A stretch of 64,000 nt of DNA from Chrysomallon squamiferum (taxonomy: Eukaryota; Mollusca; Gastropoda; Neomphalida; Peltospiridae). The stretch lies in contig CM022671.1 in the NCBI GenBank assembly GCA_012295275.1, forward strand, positions 3,785,065-3,849,064, in the 5' to 3' direction. Below are positions 50,569-63,350 of this stretch, piece by piece. Both the position numbers and the translations under genes were made by a program. Position 1 is the stretch's first letter. Each line of letters begins with the position of its first letter. The notes under the pieces are model-generated. The model was not told the DNA's origin and searched no databases. It saw only the letters and a list, made by a program, of their open reading frames with translations.

Positions 50569-50790
50569 TTAATATTTGTATTATTATTCATTTTGTTAGT
50601 TATATTAGTTTTAGAGCCGTAAACATTTGGCGCAGAATGTATAATAGTGCGTATAAAACACAACAATTGTACCAGTCAATTTGTTGTTCCATCTTCGCTA
50701 CTGTATTGCAATATTACCTGGGCGAAGAAACGAATTACATTTCCGTACAAGTTTAAGAACGCCTTCGGAAAAGGAAGATTTCTCATTCAT
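45989..50790 (-). CDS. DUF4743-Nudix hydrolase (NUDX20/24, YJR142W type), 311 aa, eight exons
   Basis: Exons in transcript order: 50718-50790, 49891-50138, 49491-49554, 49098-49228, 48251-48369, 47147-47279, 46592-46688, 45989-46059. All are GT-AG; phases join to 936 nt with stop. The N-terminal DUF4743 part contains [22 protein letters not shown] and [16 protein letters not shown]. The Nudix fold follows with [31 protein letters not shown]-like sequence (here LLDNM|CAGGM), the Nudix-box core KECQEEAS (about residues 189-196), [19 protein letters not shown] and [20 protein letters not shown]. The box is degenerate as usual in this family: the REUxEE part is kept as KECQEE. Relatives in plants and yeast hydrolyse damaged (oxo/oxy) thiamin diphosphate; that role here is inferred from family. 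No clear organelle-targeting peptide is seen with this ATG. The start exon is short and less certain than the rest. Confidence 0.92.
46862..46953. repeat. (CT)n microsatellite in the Nudix gene, intron 6
   Basis: Perfect CT tract of about 92 bp (GA on the transcript strand). Confidence 0.97.
49355..49467. repeat. Poly-A and (AAT)n tract in the Nudix gene, intron 3
   Basis: Poly-A of about 28 bases near 49356-49384, then an AAT run at about 49418-49467. The run ends about 23 bases from exon 3. A GAA run lies at 49257-49290 in the same intron. Confidence 0.92.
50495..50572. repeat. (AAT)n and (TTTA)n compound microsatellite in the Nudix gene, intron 1
   Basis: AAT run at 50495-50528 followed by TTTA run at about 50531-50572. 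Confidence 0.92.
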
Positions 50791-51117
50791 TCTGAAAGCG
50801 CAGATAAACGGAAGGAGACAGTACTCCAAAAGGATAAAAGAAAGAAAATATTCACTTCACGAGTTAACTGTTTACAAAACGGAAGCTACGCTGATTTACT
50901 TTGAATACATCGGAACGCCATATATAAAATTGTTAATTCTTCTATTTTGTTTGTTTTGTTATGATAGTCTCGACGAAGTTTTATTATTAACCTGCATTTT
51001 AATGTCGTTTTATTTGAAGAAATTTTTAGAAAATCGTTTTTGAAAATCAAATCGGACATAACAGTCAATCTCGAAAATGATAAATGCACTCAAACTAATT
51101 AACGTAACTTTAAATTA

Positions 51118-51229
<112 letters not shown>

Positions 51230-51331
51230 GCATTTGTTTCATATATTTTAGTTTTTTACTTTTCCAAACATTCTCGATTTATGCATATAGGTTTATTTAT
51301 ATACTGATTTGGAAGTGGGATATTCGGGGAT

Positions 51332-51378
<47 letters not shown>

Positions 51379-51461
51379 ACTAATAATAATAATAATAATA
51401 ATAATATATCCGTTAGATAATATTTGATTAGAATATGAGAAAAATTAGTCTGCATTTATTA

Positions 51462-51496
<35 letters not shown>

Positions 51497-53567
51497 GTTG
51501 CTGTTGTTGTTGTTGTTGATATTGTAGTTGTTGTTGTTATTGCTCTGCTTATCGTTAGGTTGTTTGTACAACCACGCTGTAACAACAACAACAAAACAAA
51601 AAATAAAACAATAATAATAATAATAATAATAAAAAATAATAAAACAAACCATAAACAAAAGCACCCCCAAAAACATAATAAATCAGTCACTTAATATACT
51701 TCATGTATTTAGGCTATTAATTTTCGTAACGATGTCAAAGATGCATTTTCAAACAACAAATATTTTATTTACAACACGCAAACCGTTAACCATGACACGT
51801 TTACAGAAATCGTGGTAAACACCTTATATTTCAGTATTTTGAAGATTTTATTATATAAAGACAGCAAAACAATATTTTCCACTGACGTTTTATTGTCGCT
51901 ATTTTCTTTATTTACTTTTTATATAGGCAGTTTGACGTTAATTGTTCACTATCTACGTTCTTCTTTTTAAAGATAGTTTTAATTATTCTATATATATTCC
52001 ACTTAAAGAGGATTAATCTTAGTTTGTTTTTGGCGTATCGTTAATAATCCATGTCAAACGGCGAGGTGAAATATTCTAGACTAACGCGATATTCAGTTCA
52101 GTGACCTTCACTGCCCCGTAAGGATAACGTACAAAAATTAATGCCATTTATTTATTATAATTTTATTTCTCCCCTCCCCCAGTGATTAATTGTGTTATAA
52201 CCGACTAAAGATGTTATTGTTGCTAATTTTTGAGTGGTTTTGTTTCTATGAAATCGATTTGCGTCAGAATATTGATGTCAGAAATAATGCTAGTTAAATA
52301 TAAGGTAAAATCAGAATGAATTTGCCATCGTTTCTTTTAGTGTTTTCGCAAAAAAAAAAAAAAAAAAAAAAATACAGTTATCGTTCTTGATGATATCTCG
52401 ATTCCAGTTGTGAAAGGGTAAAATGGCGGAGTTTTGAAACAGTATTATTTTATTATTATACTTTCTTATAAACGATGAGAGATCGCCCGTAACAATAAAA
52501 TAAAAACATGGAAGTAAAGAAGAATCTTGTTATTCAGTTTAATTTATACCGCCACACGTGCACAATGAAGAAATTGTCAGAAAAGTGAATAGTACAAGCG
52601 CTACAAACCCCTTACTCGTTACAGATACAATTGTTGATAAATATTAAATATTACTCTTTATTGTTAGTGCTATTATACTTTATAATAGTTATTAACTATT
52701 TTAAATGTTTTTCATTTCATTGCATATTATTTTTAAATTTGTTTTGTTTTGTTTTATTTTTCTTTCATTTATTTATTTATTTATTTTTTATCACCGTCAT
52801 CGTAATCATCATTATTAATATTAAAAATATATTAACAAAACTTTTGACATACATTTTCTTACAATGAATACATAATTGTAATAAAATAATAAAAAAAAAG
52901 AATCCTAAAACAAAAGTAAATTAAATAAAGAAATAAATAAAGAAAACAAATAATGAAAAGAAAAGAAAAGAAAAGAAAATGAAAAATGAAAGATTAAAAC
53001 ACCATTATAACAAAAAAAAAAGCAAAGCAATAACAACAAGATTTAAACACACACAAACAACAAATAACAAACGTTTAATAAATGTCATATTTAAAGTCTT
53101 GCTAAGGCTGTTTTATTTGTTTTTTTTCAGACCTGTGTACAAAATATCCGTCGCTGCTAATATAGACAATGATTTATGTTTTTTTTATTATCATTTTACA
53201 AAACAAACAAAATTTTTTTTATTTATATATCAATTACTTTTTACATTTGATAATGGTTGGTAATAAAATATGGCGGTGTATCGTTATATAAAAAGAGATT
53301 TATTATTGTTTTCTTGATAAAATTCATTCAAGTGTTATACTGCAAATTTAACATTTGTATACCATCAACATCCAGCTTTCGTACCCCAGAAATCGTAATC
53401 ATAATTTTATGATGTTGACCCGTAATTTGTTAAACTTCATCAGTATAACTATTCTTTTTCTTAGAAAAGATTATATTAAAATAATGCAGACACAAACACA
53501 TAAACAAACTCAAAACATACAGGAAAATTCACATGCAGAAAACTATTAAAACTATTTAGAAAACAAC

Positions 53568-53571
<4 letters not shown>

Positions 53572-53612
<41 letters not shown>
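53572..53612. repeat. (GA)n microsatellite
   Basis: Perfect GA run of about 40 bp. Confidence 0.95.
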
Positions 53613-54299
53613 CCTTAATCGAAACTAAACATCCATTCACGATCAACTTCACAAAAAACCTTCAAGGCCATAAATCACCGAACTTCTTATTAACACATTA
53701 TCTAATTGGCTCATATGTTGTGACATGCGCACTAAATATTAGCAAAACATCGAACATCCGGTTTTAACAAGGAGAAAAAAAAAAAAAAAAAAAAAAAATT
53801 TCAAGCATTTGCGGAATCTGATTGTCAAAAAATAATAAACCATTCTTTCTGTTTCTTTCCTTTTTTTTAATCTTTCAATCCCAGTGAAGTGCATACCTGA
53901 GCCGATCTACATGTCCTGTACCCTAAACCACTTGTGCCGGACGGACAAGATGACATACCTCAACGACCTACCCTCTGATGTACATGGAAAATGCATAGTT
54001 TTTCTTTTTTCAAATGAAGTATATGAAAATTTATGATTTTACGTTTGACCTTTTCTTTGGGTAATGTTTTGAAGGATGGAGTAGAGAGACACTGAAGACG
54101 TAGTTTAGTTGAAAAAGAATTCCTAACAAGTACCGCATTGTCAGCTGGGGTCATTCACGTGAAACACCTGTCTTAATGACAGCTTACAGGTTTTTGCCTT
54201 TAAAATAAAATAAAGTTACCTACGTTGATAATGCTGTACACGTCGTTGTAGTTTTTAAACGTCAAATGGTGCTTTACACGTGAACAAAGTTATAGTGAA

Positions 54300-54332
<33 letters not shown>

Positions 54333-54724
54333 TGTTGTTTTACTATTCTTTAAAAGTAATCATATGTTGATAATAATAAAGTATAAAAATAACAACGTGA
54401 TATAAAACGTATATACGTACATATCAATCTTTGTGTGCATATTTATGCGGCTATATGAACAAGAAAAACTCTTTCTACAACTGTTCTAGCCATAATTATT
54501 ATTGTTAATTACTGACGATTCTGAACATACGTGTGCTACTACTGCTACTACTCCTGCTACTGCAACCATTTATTAATATTCTTAAACACAAAGAGTATAA
54601 AAATTTACGTGTGTTAAATTTTTATATTTTAAAATTAAATCGGTTACATTTAAAACAAAATTTATAATGATAATTACGACGACGATGATATATATTTTAT
54701 TTTATTTTATTTTATTTTATTATT

Positions 54725-54725
54725 T

Positions 54726-54788
<63 letters not shown>

Positions 54789-54811
54789 TTATTATTATTA
54801 TTATTATTATT
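54725..54811. repeat. (CTA)n-(TTA)n microsatellite
   Basis: CTA trinucleotide run of about 63 bp continuing into TTA repeats; preceded by TTTTA pentamers at about 54697-54722. Confidence 0.95.
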
Positions 54812-54988
54812 TCGTTTTAATGTCTGCTTCTATTTCACTTTCACTTTTAATATGATGGAGAACTGGGGAAACAATGAAATACCTTCTTCAACTGCGCACT
54901 ACTTTCACATGTGACATTTTAACTAGATATTCAAATATCTTTTTGTTCATTTCTTTGTCTTTGTCACTCGCACTGAACGTATACTGAC

Positions 54989-55106
54989 CTCAGAACATTA
55001 ACCCGGAAGGCATCTGGAACGCTAATGACGTCACAAGATGCACAAACTGTACAATGTAAGGTCGTCAAACTATTGGTGACTTCTTCGTGCATGTCCAGTA
55101 GTAGGT
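54989..55106 (-). other. Possible internal coding exon of an unrecognised minus-strand gene
   Basis: On the minus strand an acceptor CTTTAG and a donor AG|GTCAGT bound a 118-nt segment open in one frame only. It reads LLLDMHEEVTNSLTTLHCTV then CASCDVISVPDAFRVNVLR, with balanced, non-repetitive composition unlike its surroundings. Candidate partners lie lower: an open segment at about 54235-54286 (CACCATTTGACG..., donor GTAACT), one ending at about 54048 (donor AAG|GTCAAA), and one at about 53897-53960 (acceptor GGTAG). Their phases do not form a single consistent chain from this exon. I recognise no family. The segment also contains the palindrome TGACGTCA (55026-55033), so regulatory DNA is an alternative. 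Confidence 0.25.
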
Positions 55107-55456
55107 CTAAAGAGATTTGAATGAAGGTGTTAATTCTCCGTATCTGTTACTGACAAATATGTGGCACAGAGTGCATATAAAAAATATATGTAACCAAATG
55201 TTTATTTAGTGTTTGACGGATATTTAGTTTCTTATTGATACTGGAAACAGGCCACAGTTGGCTGTGATAGTTCAAGATTGTTTTAAGCTGTACTGTTATA
55301 AATGTTTTTTATATTTACATTTTTATTTTAACCCTTTCACAAATGACATACATGTTTGAAATGATATAATGAACATATATTTGAAAAAAAAAAAAAAGAA
55401 ATAAAAATAAAAAAAAAAAAAAAAGAAAAGGAGAAATTTGTTTTGGTAACATCATC

Positions 55457-55460
<4 letters not shown>

Positions 55461-55531
<71 letters not shown>
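55461..55531. repeat. (CT)n microsatellite
   Basis: Perfect CT tract of about 71 bp. Confidence 0.97.
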
Positions 55532-55534
<3 letters not shown>

Positions 55535-55772
55535 TTCTTTCGGTCAGACTGTCTCTGACGTTTTCTCTTTCTTTCTCTTTTCTCTGTTTTTCTTCTTTCT
55601 CATTCTCCCTTTCCTTTCTTTTTTAATTCGATATTTCCTATTTAAAAAAGCATATTGCTGTTTTGCTTTTGTGAATGCTTATTTATTTATTTATTTATTT
55701 ATTTTCAAGTCCTCTCTTTATCGATTATAGACAAGAAAATTCTAGTCGCCTATTATATATATATGTGTGTAT

Positions 55773-55960
<188 letters not shown>

Positions 55961-56374
55961 GTTCTGTTTGAATATGCCGGTCTGATGACAGTCTAAAAAT
56001 AGCACTGTCAAGTGTGTAACGCGGAAGCTTTTGGCTAATTGTCTCGCTTGCAACATACAGTGTTATTTTGAATGACAGAATTAGACAAACTTTGTCACCG
56101 CAAGCTTAACAATAAAATTTTATAATGCTTGACAGCAACATTTTATAATGCTTATTAAAAGCATAAAATGGAAAGGCACATCTACAGGAATATTTTTGTA
56201 AGTAAATTTGAATATAAGAATAAGTAATAATTTTTAGAAAAAGAAAAACATTTTTTTTTTTGAGAACATTAACGTAGATAAACACCTTCGATCACATGAC
56301 ACTGCAGTAACGTATTTCAAAAAAGAAAAACAATTTCAAACGACGTTGTGATAAAAAAAAGAGGCATTAGTGTG

Positions 56375-56407
<33 letters not shown>

Positions 56408-58716
56408 GGACTGTTTAGCCAGCACATTTGAGTTCTGTGACGCATACAAATACACGTATGATGTCATCATGGAGTAGGGCTATGTACTAACAAATGGTTA
56501 TTTCCCGTTCCAATCAGGCGATGGTGTAAGATGTCCCTTATATAGAAAATAACCTTCAATCGATCTCTTGCTGCTTTTACTATTAGGCTTTGCTTTCAAA
56601 ATGAATTCTTCTTAATTTAAACGAGTAAATAAATATTTAACCAGACCTCATCGCTTTTTAGTGATTATTAGGTTTCAAAAAGTCAATTACGTCAACGACG
56701 CCTCTGTAAAGGTTACAGACACCGCAGAACAGACAGATTATTTGGAACGGGGAAAAAAAGCCGTGCGACCGCCATGATAGGTAACGATGGTCAGTGGTAC
56801 AAAAGAGTTCCAGCTGGAGAATATGAGATTATAAAATTGTTTTCCACTCAAGTAACTTGTTTCAAAGCTTTGACCGACGAGGTGTCGAGGACACCGTGTT
56901 CGACGTCACGTTCTGCAGTCGCTGTCGTTGTTTCTTGTCACAGTTTTTGGCTGATTGTTTCGATGGGTGATGGATGGACGCAAAAATGGCAGTGAGAACA
57001 GACATTCTTTCTATTAAACGGTTCACGGACCGACAAACCACCGTGGTCCTCACGTTATAACGTGTTTGCACTGATGTGACTTTTGAACATTTTTTTTAAC
57101 ATTGTTGTTCTTTTTTATTTTATTTTTATTTTTTTTTTTTTTAATTTAATTTCATTTACATTACTTATTTGTCTAGTCATCATTTACGTTTTTATTTTTT
57201 TATTTACGTATTTATGTGTCTCTTTGCCCTCCTACCTATCTGTTTTTCTGTATATTCTCTCTACCTGTCTATTTATACGGCATTCCGGTTTTTTTTATCC
57301 ATCAGTTCATCTAGCTAATCTACGTTCCTATTTGCCTGCCTATCTATCAGCCAGTGTTTCTCTCTGTCTGTCTATCCGTCAGTCCATCAGTATTGAGTAA
57401 TCTATCTAATCTACCTGATGCATGCCTGCCTAACTTCGTATCTACCTATCTTTTTGTCTACCTGTCTATCTGTCTGTTTATCCATCTAATTATATATACA
57501 TGTAGAAATACCCACGCAAATATATTCGCACACAATATTTCATAATGTAATTGGATATCAAAAGATTTAAAAAAAGACTTTTATCTATCTGTCATAAACC
57601 TGTAAAAGAGACGTTTGTAAGAGTAAATTAAGAATTTTTTTTTTTTTAGAAAGATTCATCTTAGTTATGACAAAGAAAGATTTATTTTTTTTTATTTTTT
57701 TATTGTTATTTATTATTATTATTAGTTTTTTTTTTATGTCACCGCAGGTTCCAACGAAAAATGAATAGTCTAAAATGACATTACAAAGAAGAATTGGATT
57801 TTCTGTACCATTTTGTACCATATTTTTTTTTTTTTTTTTTTATTTCATTTTCTTTCTAAACATAGCCGCCTTTTAATAAATCATCTCTATGTTTAAAATA
57901 GTATCTTTTTTTTTGGTTTATTATTTTTGTATTTAGATTAGCTGCAATGTCACAATATTCTAATGAATGTAGAAATTTGAAACTAATATAAATTCTATTT
58001 ATTAAAAACAATAGACAGCTATTTCTGAGTGTGCGTCTTTTACCTTTATGTCTCAGTCTTGCTATCTCTTCTTTCTCTCTCTTCGCTCGCTTCCCCGTTT
58101 TTTCTTTGTTTCTCGTTGTCTTTCATGCATACATCAATATACATGGACACACGCACATAATATGACACACGCACACCCACAGAAAACACGTTTTTTTTCT
58201 CACTCTCAAATTTCTGTCTCTCCCTAACTGACGTGTGGCTTTCGCATTTCTTTCTCTGAATATTTAAATTTTCTTTTCTATCTTTTCTGTATAACAGTTT
58301 CTGTTTCTATATTTCTGCTTTCTTTCCTTTTTAAGAATTATTTTCCTTCACTGATTATTTGCGCTGATTTGTACGAGTTGACGTATATCATCACATGAAA
58401 TGAAGAGAATTTGAATCAAATTTCAAAAATGCATTACGTATAACGACTAAATTAATAATTAAAAATTTTTTTTTAAATTAAAAAATTCCCATGACCTTTA
58501 AACTGGAACAATTTGCAATAATTTTAATAAGATCTCAAAATATTCATTACAGGAAATACAAAATTAGATATGATAATAAACCGAATAAAATAACTAAATA
58601 TTCGTCATGTTAAACGGTAACATTTTTTTTTTTTTTTTTTTTTTTTGCAATGCTTTGAATAACTCAGCAACATATTCATCTGCCGTGACATGAAGCGAAG
58701 AGTACTTAAATAACAT

Positions 58717-58725
58717 TATATAAAA
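58717..58725 (+). promoter_or_regulatory. TATA-box-like element upstream of the 59126 gene
   Basis: TATATAAAA lies at the left edge of a less AT-rich stretch (about 58740-59125) that leads to an ATG with a strong downstream donor. A start near 58750 would give a leader of about 375 nt containing earlier ATGs (for example near 58793), so the true start may be closer to the exon. Confidence 0.35.
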
Positions 58726-59125
58726 ACTCTGAAGGAAATCATTTCGCCAGGATTATGTAATTAATTTACATCAGGCGAAGCAGCGAACGCGTAATGACTG
58801 TTCAGCAACTGCAGCTTGGAGACAAACTCAGTAAGCAAGGAGGCTTGACACAAGCAAAACGCAGGATTAGTCTTTCTGCATGTGGGTCAACTTTGACTGT
58901 CTGCAGGTGACGGACAGCTGTCAATCAAAAACTTCTGCTGGGTGTGGGAGGGTCCTTGGCCTCTGCTGATGACCACGACAACAGTGTTGCTGTCTTGCTG
59001 ACTGACGTCGGCTTCATAACGGTGCTGGATGTTTCGGCAGCTAGTCGCGATCGCTCGACTCTAAGACAGAGAGAGTGAGTTTGACCGGTGGATACTTTTG
59101 GCCGGGTCCGGCTGAAGATTTCAAA

Positions 59126-59183
59126 ATGGTGCAAGTCTCGCTGTTTTTCCTTCTTTCTTTTATCAGGGATCAGCTGAATAACG
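59126..59183 (+). CDS. First coding exon of a probable secreted or membrane protein (partial gene, runs off the window)
   Basis: ATG in good context (AAAATGG) opens MVQVSLFFLLSFIRDQLNN, a short hydrophobic stretch typical of a signal peptide, followed directly by a consensus donor G|GTAAGT in phase 1. Signal-peptide exons very often end in phase 1. The preceding 380 bases are less AT-rich and look like a leader/promoter. The next exon compatible in phase is at 63990 (acceptor TTTTCAG, reading PEP after the split Gly), with a possible intermediate exon at 62246-62308. The mature protein lies almost wholly outside the window, so no function can be assigned. Confidence 0.5.
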
Positions 59184-60709
59184 GTAAGTACAGCGAAACA
59201 CCTGATGACGTGAAAATACCATTGATAATAATAAGCGACATACTAATACAAACACAATGAAAGAAAAAAAACTTTATATATTATGCATCACTTAAATACG
59301 GTCAAATATACTTATCAACTAAACGCGTGAAATTATGTAAGTAAATTAATACATGGTAATATGTAATAACCATCTTAGTACATGTCAGTATATAAATAAC
59401 TTAGATTAACTAGTAAATAGTATAAACATGATTATGAGTACCACCTGAACAAATAGTAATATATATATATATATACACACAGATACTATAGTTTTGAATT
59501 CGTTTCATAATTACGCCAGTTTGAGTTACTGAAGAAAATGATTTAATATTAATAGAGATGCAAGATTTATTTCTTTCTCCGTGTAATTGTGTGTATGTGT
59601 GTGTGTGTGTGTGTCTGTGAGTGTGTAGATGTATAGGTAGGTAGGTTGGTAAATGTATACATACATGTATGTATGTATCTATCTATATGAGCATCAAGTG
59701 AATAGTGCGTCGTCGTGGAATAAAAACAACAACAATGGATTAAAATATTCTGCTCTGTTTCAGTTTTGCCTTAGTATTTTGAATAATTACAGAGATTCAG
59801 TAACAGCTACAAATTGAAATAAATATTTATTTTTTACTTTGGAATCTGTTGTAAATCTATATTTCGTAAGTAAAATAAATGAAAATAAAATAAATTCTAA
59901 ACACGAAGAAGATGAAGATAATGTAGTTGACGAAATACAAAAAGGAAGAACAAATATGAGATGACAAAGGTTATTTAAAAGAAGACGAAAATGAAAGATA
60001 ATTATGTAATAGAGCTCGAAAAAAAAAAGAAGAAGAAGAAGAAATAAAAGCAGAACATGAAAAGTTTTACGTAGAACTGAAGAAAGAAAATGGATATAAA
60101 AGCAGAAACTAAATTTGAAAAAAACAAAACAAAAATAATTACAAACTGCAAGTGAACGAAAATGAGAAAGGAAAAACAAAAAATTACAAGAAAAAAGAAA
60201 TGGTAAAAAAAAAGCAAAAGGAAATTGGACACATGTACTTAATCTTTAATTTGTTAAACGATAAATGTACAAAACTAAAGTGGTTTTAAGTGCTTGGTGA
60301 CGTTTTGTTTTAGACTGAGATTAACAGAAATAGCATTTTCAGAAAGTAGTGAAACAGTTAATCTGTTTCGTGGAAAACACGTTAGTCAAATAGACTCAGT
60401 CTGAACTTACATTGACAATGTCTGTGACAACTGACTTTAGTATTTTTTATTACAACTTCAAATTTTATCGTTTTAACCTGTAATCTGTTACCGTGGCCAA
60501 CTTTCTTGTCTTTTCCAAATATAGGAGTAGAAAAGACAAAATATAGTTACGTGAATATAGGAATATATATTAACTAATATGTTATGCTAATATTAATGAA
60601 CCAAACTATCTGGCATACAAAAGCTTAAGATTTGAAACAGATCACTTTTACAACAATGACAAAAAAACAACAACAAAAAAACCAAAAACAACAATAACAA
60701 AAAAATAAA

Positions 60710-60780
<71 letters not shown>

Positions 60781-62039
60781 AAAAAAAAAAAAAAGAAAAG
60801 AAAATAAAAGAAAATTAATATACAAAATTAATCAATGTGCTCAAATGATTAATGTTGACTGTTATGTTAAACAAACATTTAACAGTATCACATGAAATAA
60901 AATCATAGTTCAAGCGATACTATCAAACAAAAACAAAGATTTTTTTTTTTTTTTAAAACCAGAGCGTAAAGATGTGAAGATTCTCAGTTCTTTTTAAATT
61001 ATCGCTATTGCGTTTGAAGAATTGTTCAAAAAGTGCGTAATACTTAGAAATAATGGTCTGACAAGGTTTGGAACCAGGCTAGTCCATAGTTATGTGTACT
61101 GGATTATTTTGAACATATCGGTGAAAACAACAGGTGCAGAACAAACAAACACTTTACCAGTTTACTTGTGTTTTTCAAGTTTGGTTTATGTAACTGTGTT
61201 GTCATGTTTGTTTTACTGCATGATAAATATACTGGGTTTCTTCTTCGGGTTTATCAGATTGTCTGAAAGAAACCATATTTTGACATCATTTTTTACAGAT
61301 TAAAAATCCTTCGAATGTTTTTTTGTTTATAAGAAAATATAACCATCATTTAAAGTATTTTGAATGTGTGTACGTTACGTATGTATGTGACCAAAAAAGT
61401 CCATATGCATGGGAAAATATATGTGTGTATGTATGTATGTATATGCATGGGTATATGCATGTATGTATATGTATGTGCCTGTCTGTATGTACTGATAATG
61501 TATGTATGTATATGCATCTGAAAAGTTTCATTATAATTTTTGAACAATTGCACTTACTTTAACAGATTAATGCAAGGATATAATATACAAATGACCCATT
61601 AAAACATTTTGAAACTTCCGTAGTAGTATCAGTAGTAGTAGTAGTAGTTGTTGTTGTTGTAATAGTGGCATCAGCAGTAATATAATAATACTGACGATGA
61701 TGATGATAGTGATGATGATCTGGATCAAATGGATTCTGTGAAGAAGGACGTACAACTGTTAGGCTTTAAACACTGCAAAGCTCTAAATTATGGGGACACG
61801 CAGAAGCCTGATTTGTCAAATATTAATAGACATTTTGACATATTAAAGTTTAACCTGTGTCTGAAGCTCTAGAGACCCTAAACTGACAAATGTTAATAAC
61901 GATATAGCCATCCAAGTTGTAAGCGGAATAACTATGTTACACCTCAGTATGTTATATACACTGTATTATTACTAAAGCCTATATACGTTTTACGAGATCA
62001 TAGTTTCAAGGTTGATGTAACACATACTGACCGTTTTAG

Positions 62040-62071
<32 letters not shown>

Positions 62072-62238
62072 CAGAAATAAATGGTAATGTACTTCCTGAT
62101 CCATAGGAAATCTTTAAATGCCGCAAACCAGTTATTTGTAGAATTAAATTTAATTTACGGAGCCGAGCTGAGATACCGCGCAGTTCAAAATGGCGTACAC
62201 GAAGCAGACATATATTTTAATAAATTATTACCATTTTC

Positions 62239-62656
62239 GTTCCAGGTGTATATGATATAAACCAATGTATTTTATGTAATTATGACGTGCAGACAAAATA
62301 CCAGTCAGGTAGAATACAAGAGAGAAAGTGGGCTGCACTTGTTCCAAGAAGTAATGTGAAGTAACATTTAAAAACCGGAATCTCGAAAAATCACGTAGTG
62401 TGCGGGAATTAGGTTAATTACTTTGAATGCTCGCTCCAGACTGCTAAGTGTCAAAAAATGCCCACAGACGTGTTCCTGGTATATGTAATGTGAGCCAATG
62501 CGTGTTACGTAATTGTAACGTAGCAGACAATACCAGTGACGTAGGAACACATGACAAGCAGTTGACGTTACTTGTCCATATCAGTAATCTGAAATAACGG
62601 GAAGAAACTGGAATCTGGAAAAATCACTTAGGTTGCGGGAATTTTTCGGTTAATTT
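62239..62656. repeat. Diverged direct duplication, two units of about 190 bp
   Basis: Unit A (62239-62425) and unit B (62472-62656) align along most of their length at an offset of about 233 bp. Shared landmarks in order: GTTCC(A/T)G, GTATATG, CCAATG, GTAATT, GCAGAC, AATACCAGT, CTTGTCC/CTTGTTCC, GGAATCT(C/G)(G)AAAAATCAC, TGCGGGAATT and GGTTAATT. Divergence is substantial, with several small indels, so the duplication is old. Confidence 0.8.
62246..62308 (+). other. Candidate phase 1-1 exon between the signal-peptide exon and 63990
   Basis: TTCCAG|GT opens a 63-nt segment read in the phase of the 59126 exon as VYDINQCILCNYDVQTKYQS, ending G|GTAGAA, again phase 1 and compatible with 63990. The CxxC pair near the N-terminus of a secreted protein would be consistent with a small disulfide-rich domain (for example Ly6-like), but that is only a suggestion. 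The paralogous unit B has CTG instead of the CAG acceptor, so it could not be spliced the same way. Short length and an AT-rich setting make chance quite possible. Confidence 0.25.
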
Positions 62657-63077
62657 CGGGTATTCTTTCTCTGGGAAAATTTTGAAATTGTGACTTAGAA
62701 TAGACTTTTTATGACTTTATTTATATTATTTATTTATGTTGGATTTTTACATTTTTTTTTTTATTAATGTTACAGATAATTAGATAGAAAGAGATATAGA
62801 TAGAGATATAAATAGATACTAAGGTGTAAATAGAGAGATTTTTACATTATGCGTTAAACATGGCGTCACAGTCACAAATATACAAGATAGAGAATAAACA
62901 TTAAAAAACCTATAAAAAAAAAAATTTGCTAAATTTAGCTAAAATAAAATAAAATAAAACAAAACAATGAAATGAAATGATATATGATATGATACGAACT
63001 AATAAGACAAGATAAGATAAAAAAATCATAAAACAAATAAATAAATAATTAAAAATGATACTAAACAACATATTTAT

Positions 63078-63350
63078 TTATTCTATAAAACGTTTCTGAA
63101 CAGACGTAATTATGTTTCTTGATTCGGTGAAAACTGAAAACGTGGAGATACGCCTAACATATTCATAAATTATGTTAATGTCCGCATGACCTAAATATTC
63201 AAATGCAGTCTTACGGACGTCGACATCGGCAGTTCCTGCATAAATAAACTGTATAGGTGATGTAACATCGTCGTAGATTTCGTTACGTCGTGCACGAGTA
63301 CAACAAAGCCAAATTCGTTGTAAATCCAGAAGCGAAAAGCCGCTTGTCAC
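63078..63350 (-). other. Unrecognised open reading frame, about 90 codons, minus strand
   Basis: An open frame without low-complexity sequence ends with TAA at 63078-63080. It reads SGFSLLDLQRIWLCC, then IYDDVTSPIQFIYAGTADVD, then RKTAFEYLGHADINIIYEYV, ending SVQKRFIE. The first in-frame codon after the upstream stop is GTG; an AG dinucleotide (GATTTAG) just upstream could be an acceptor, so it may be a terminal exon or a fragment. Codon choice and composition differ from the surrounding AT-rich DNA. I recognise no family with confidence: LGHADINIIYEY weakly recalls the LGH...Y end of tyrosine recombinases, and VDVRKTAFEYLG recalls HEAT-type repeats. Neither is established. Confidence 0.35.

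Noticed and set aside
56774-57071. Overlapping open frames on both strands in a less AT-rich stretch
   Set aside because: Neither has splice sites in a phase that reaches a supported exon. The minus-strand ATG exon (20 codons) ends in phase 2, while the nearest candidate exon at 54989-55106 needs phase 1.
61022-61303. 93-codon open frame with hydrophobic stretches on the plus strand
   Set aside because: It starts at TTG, has Leu/Phe-rich composition expected from T-rich DNA, and no recognisable domain.
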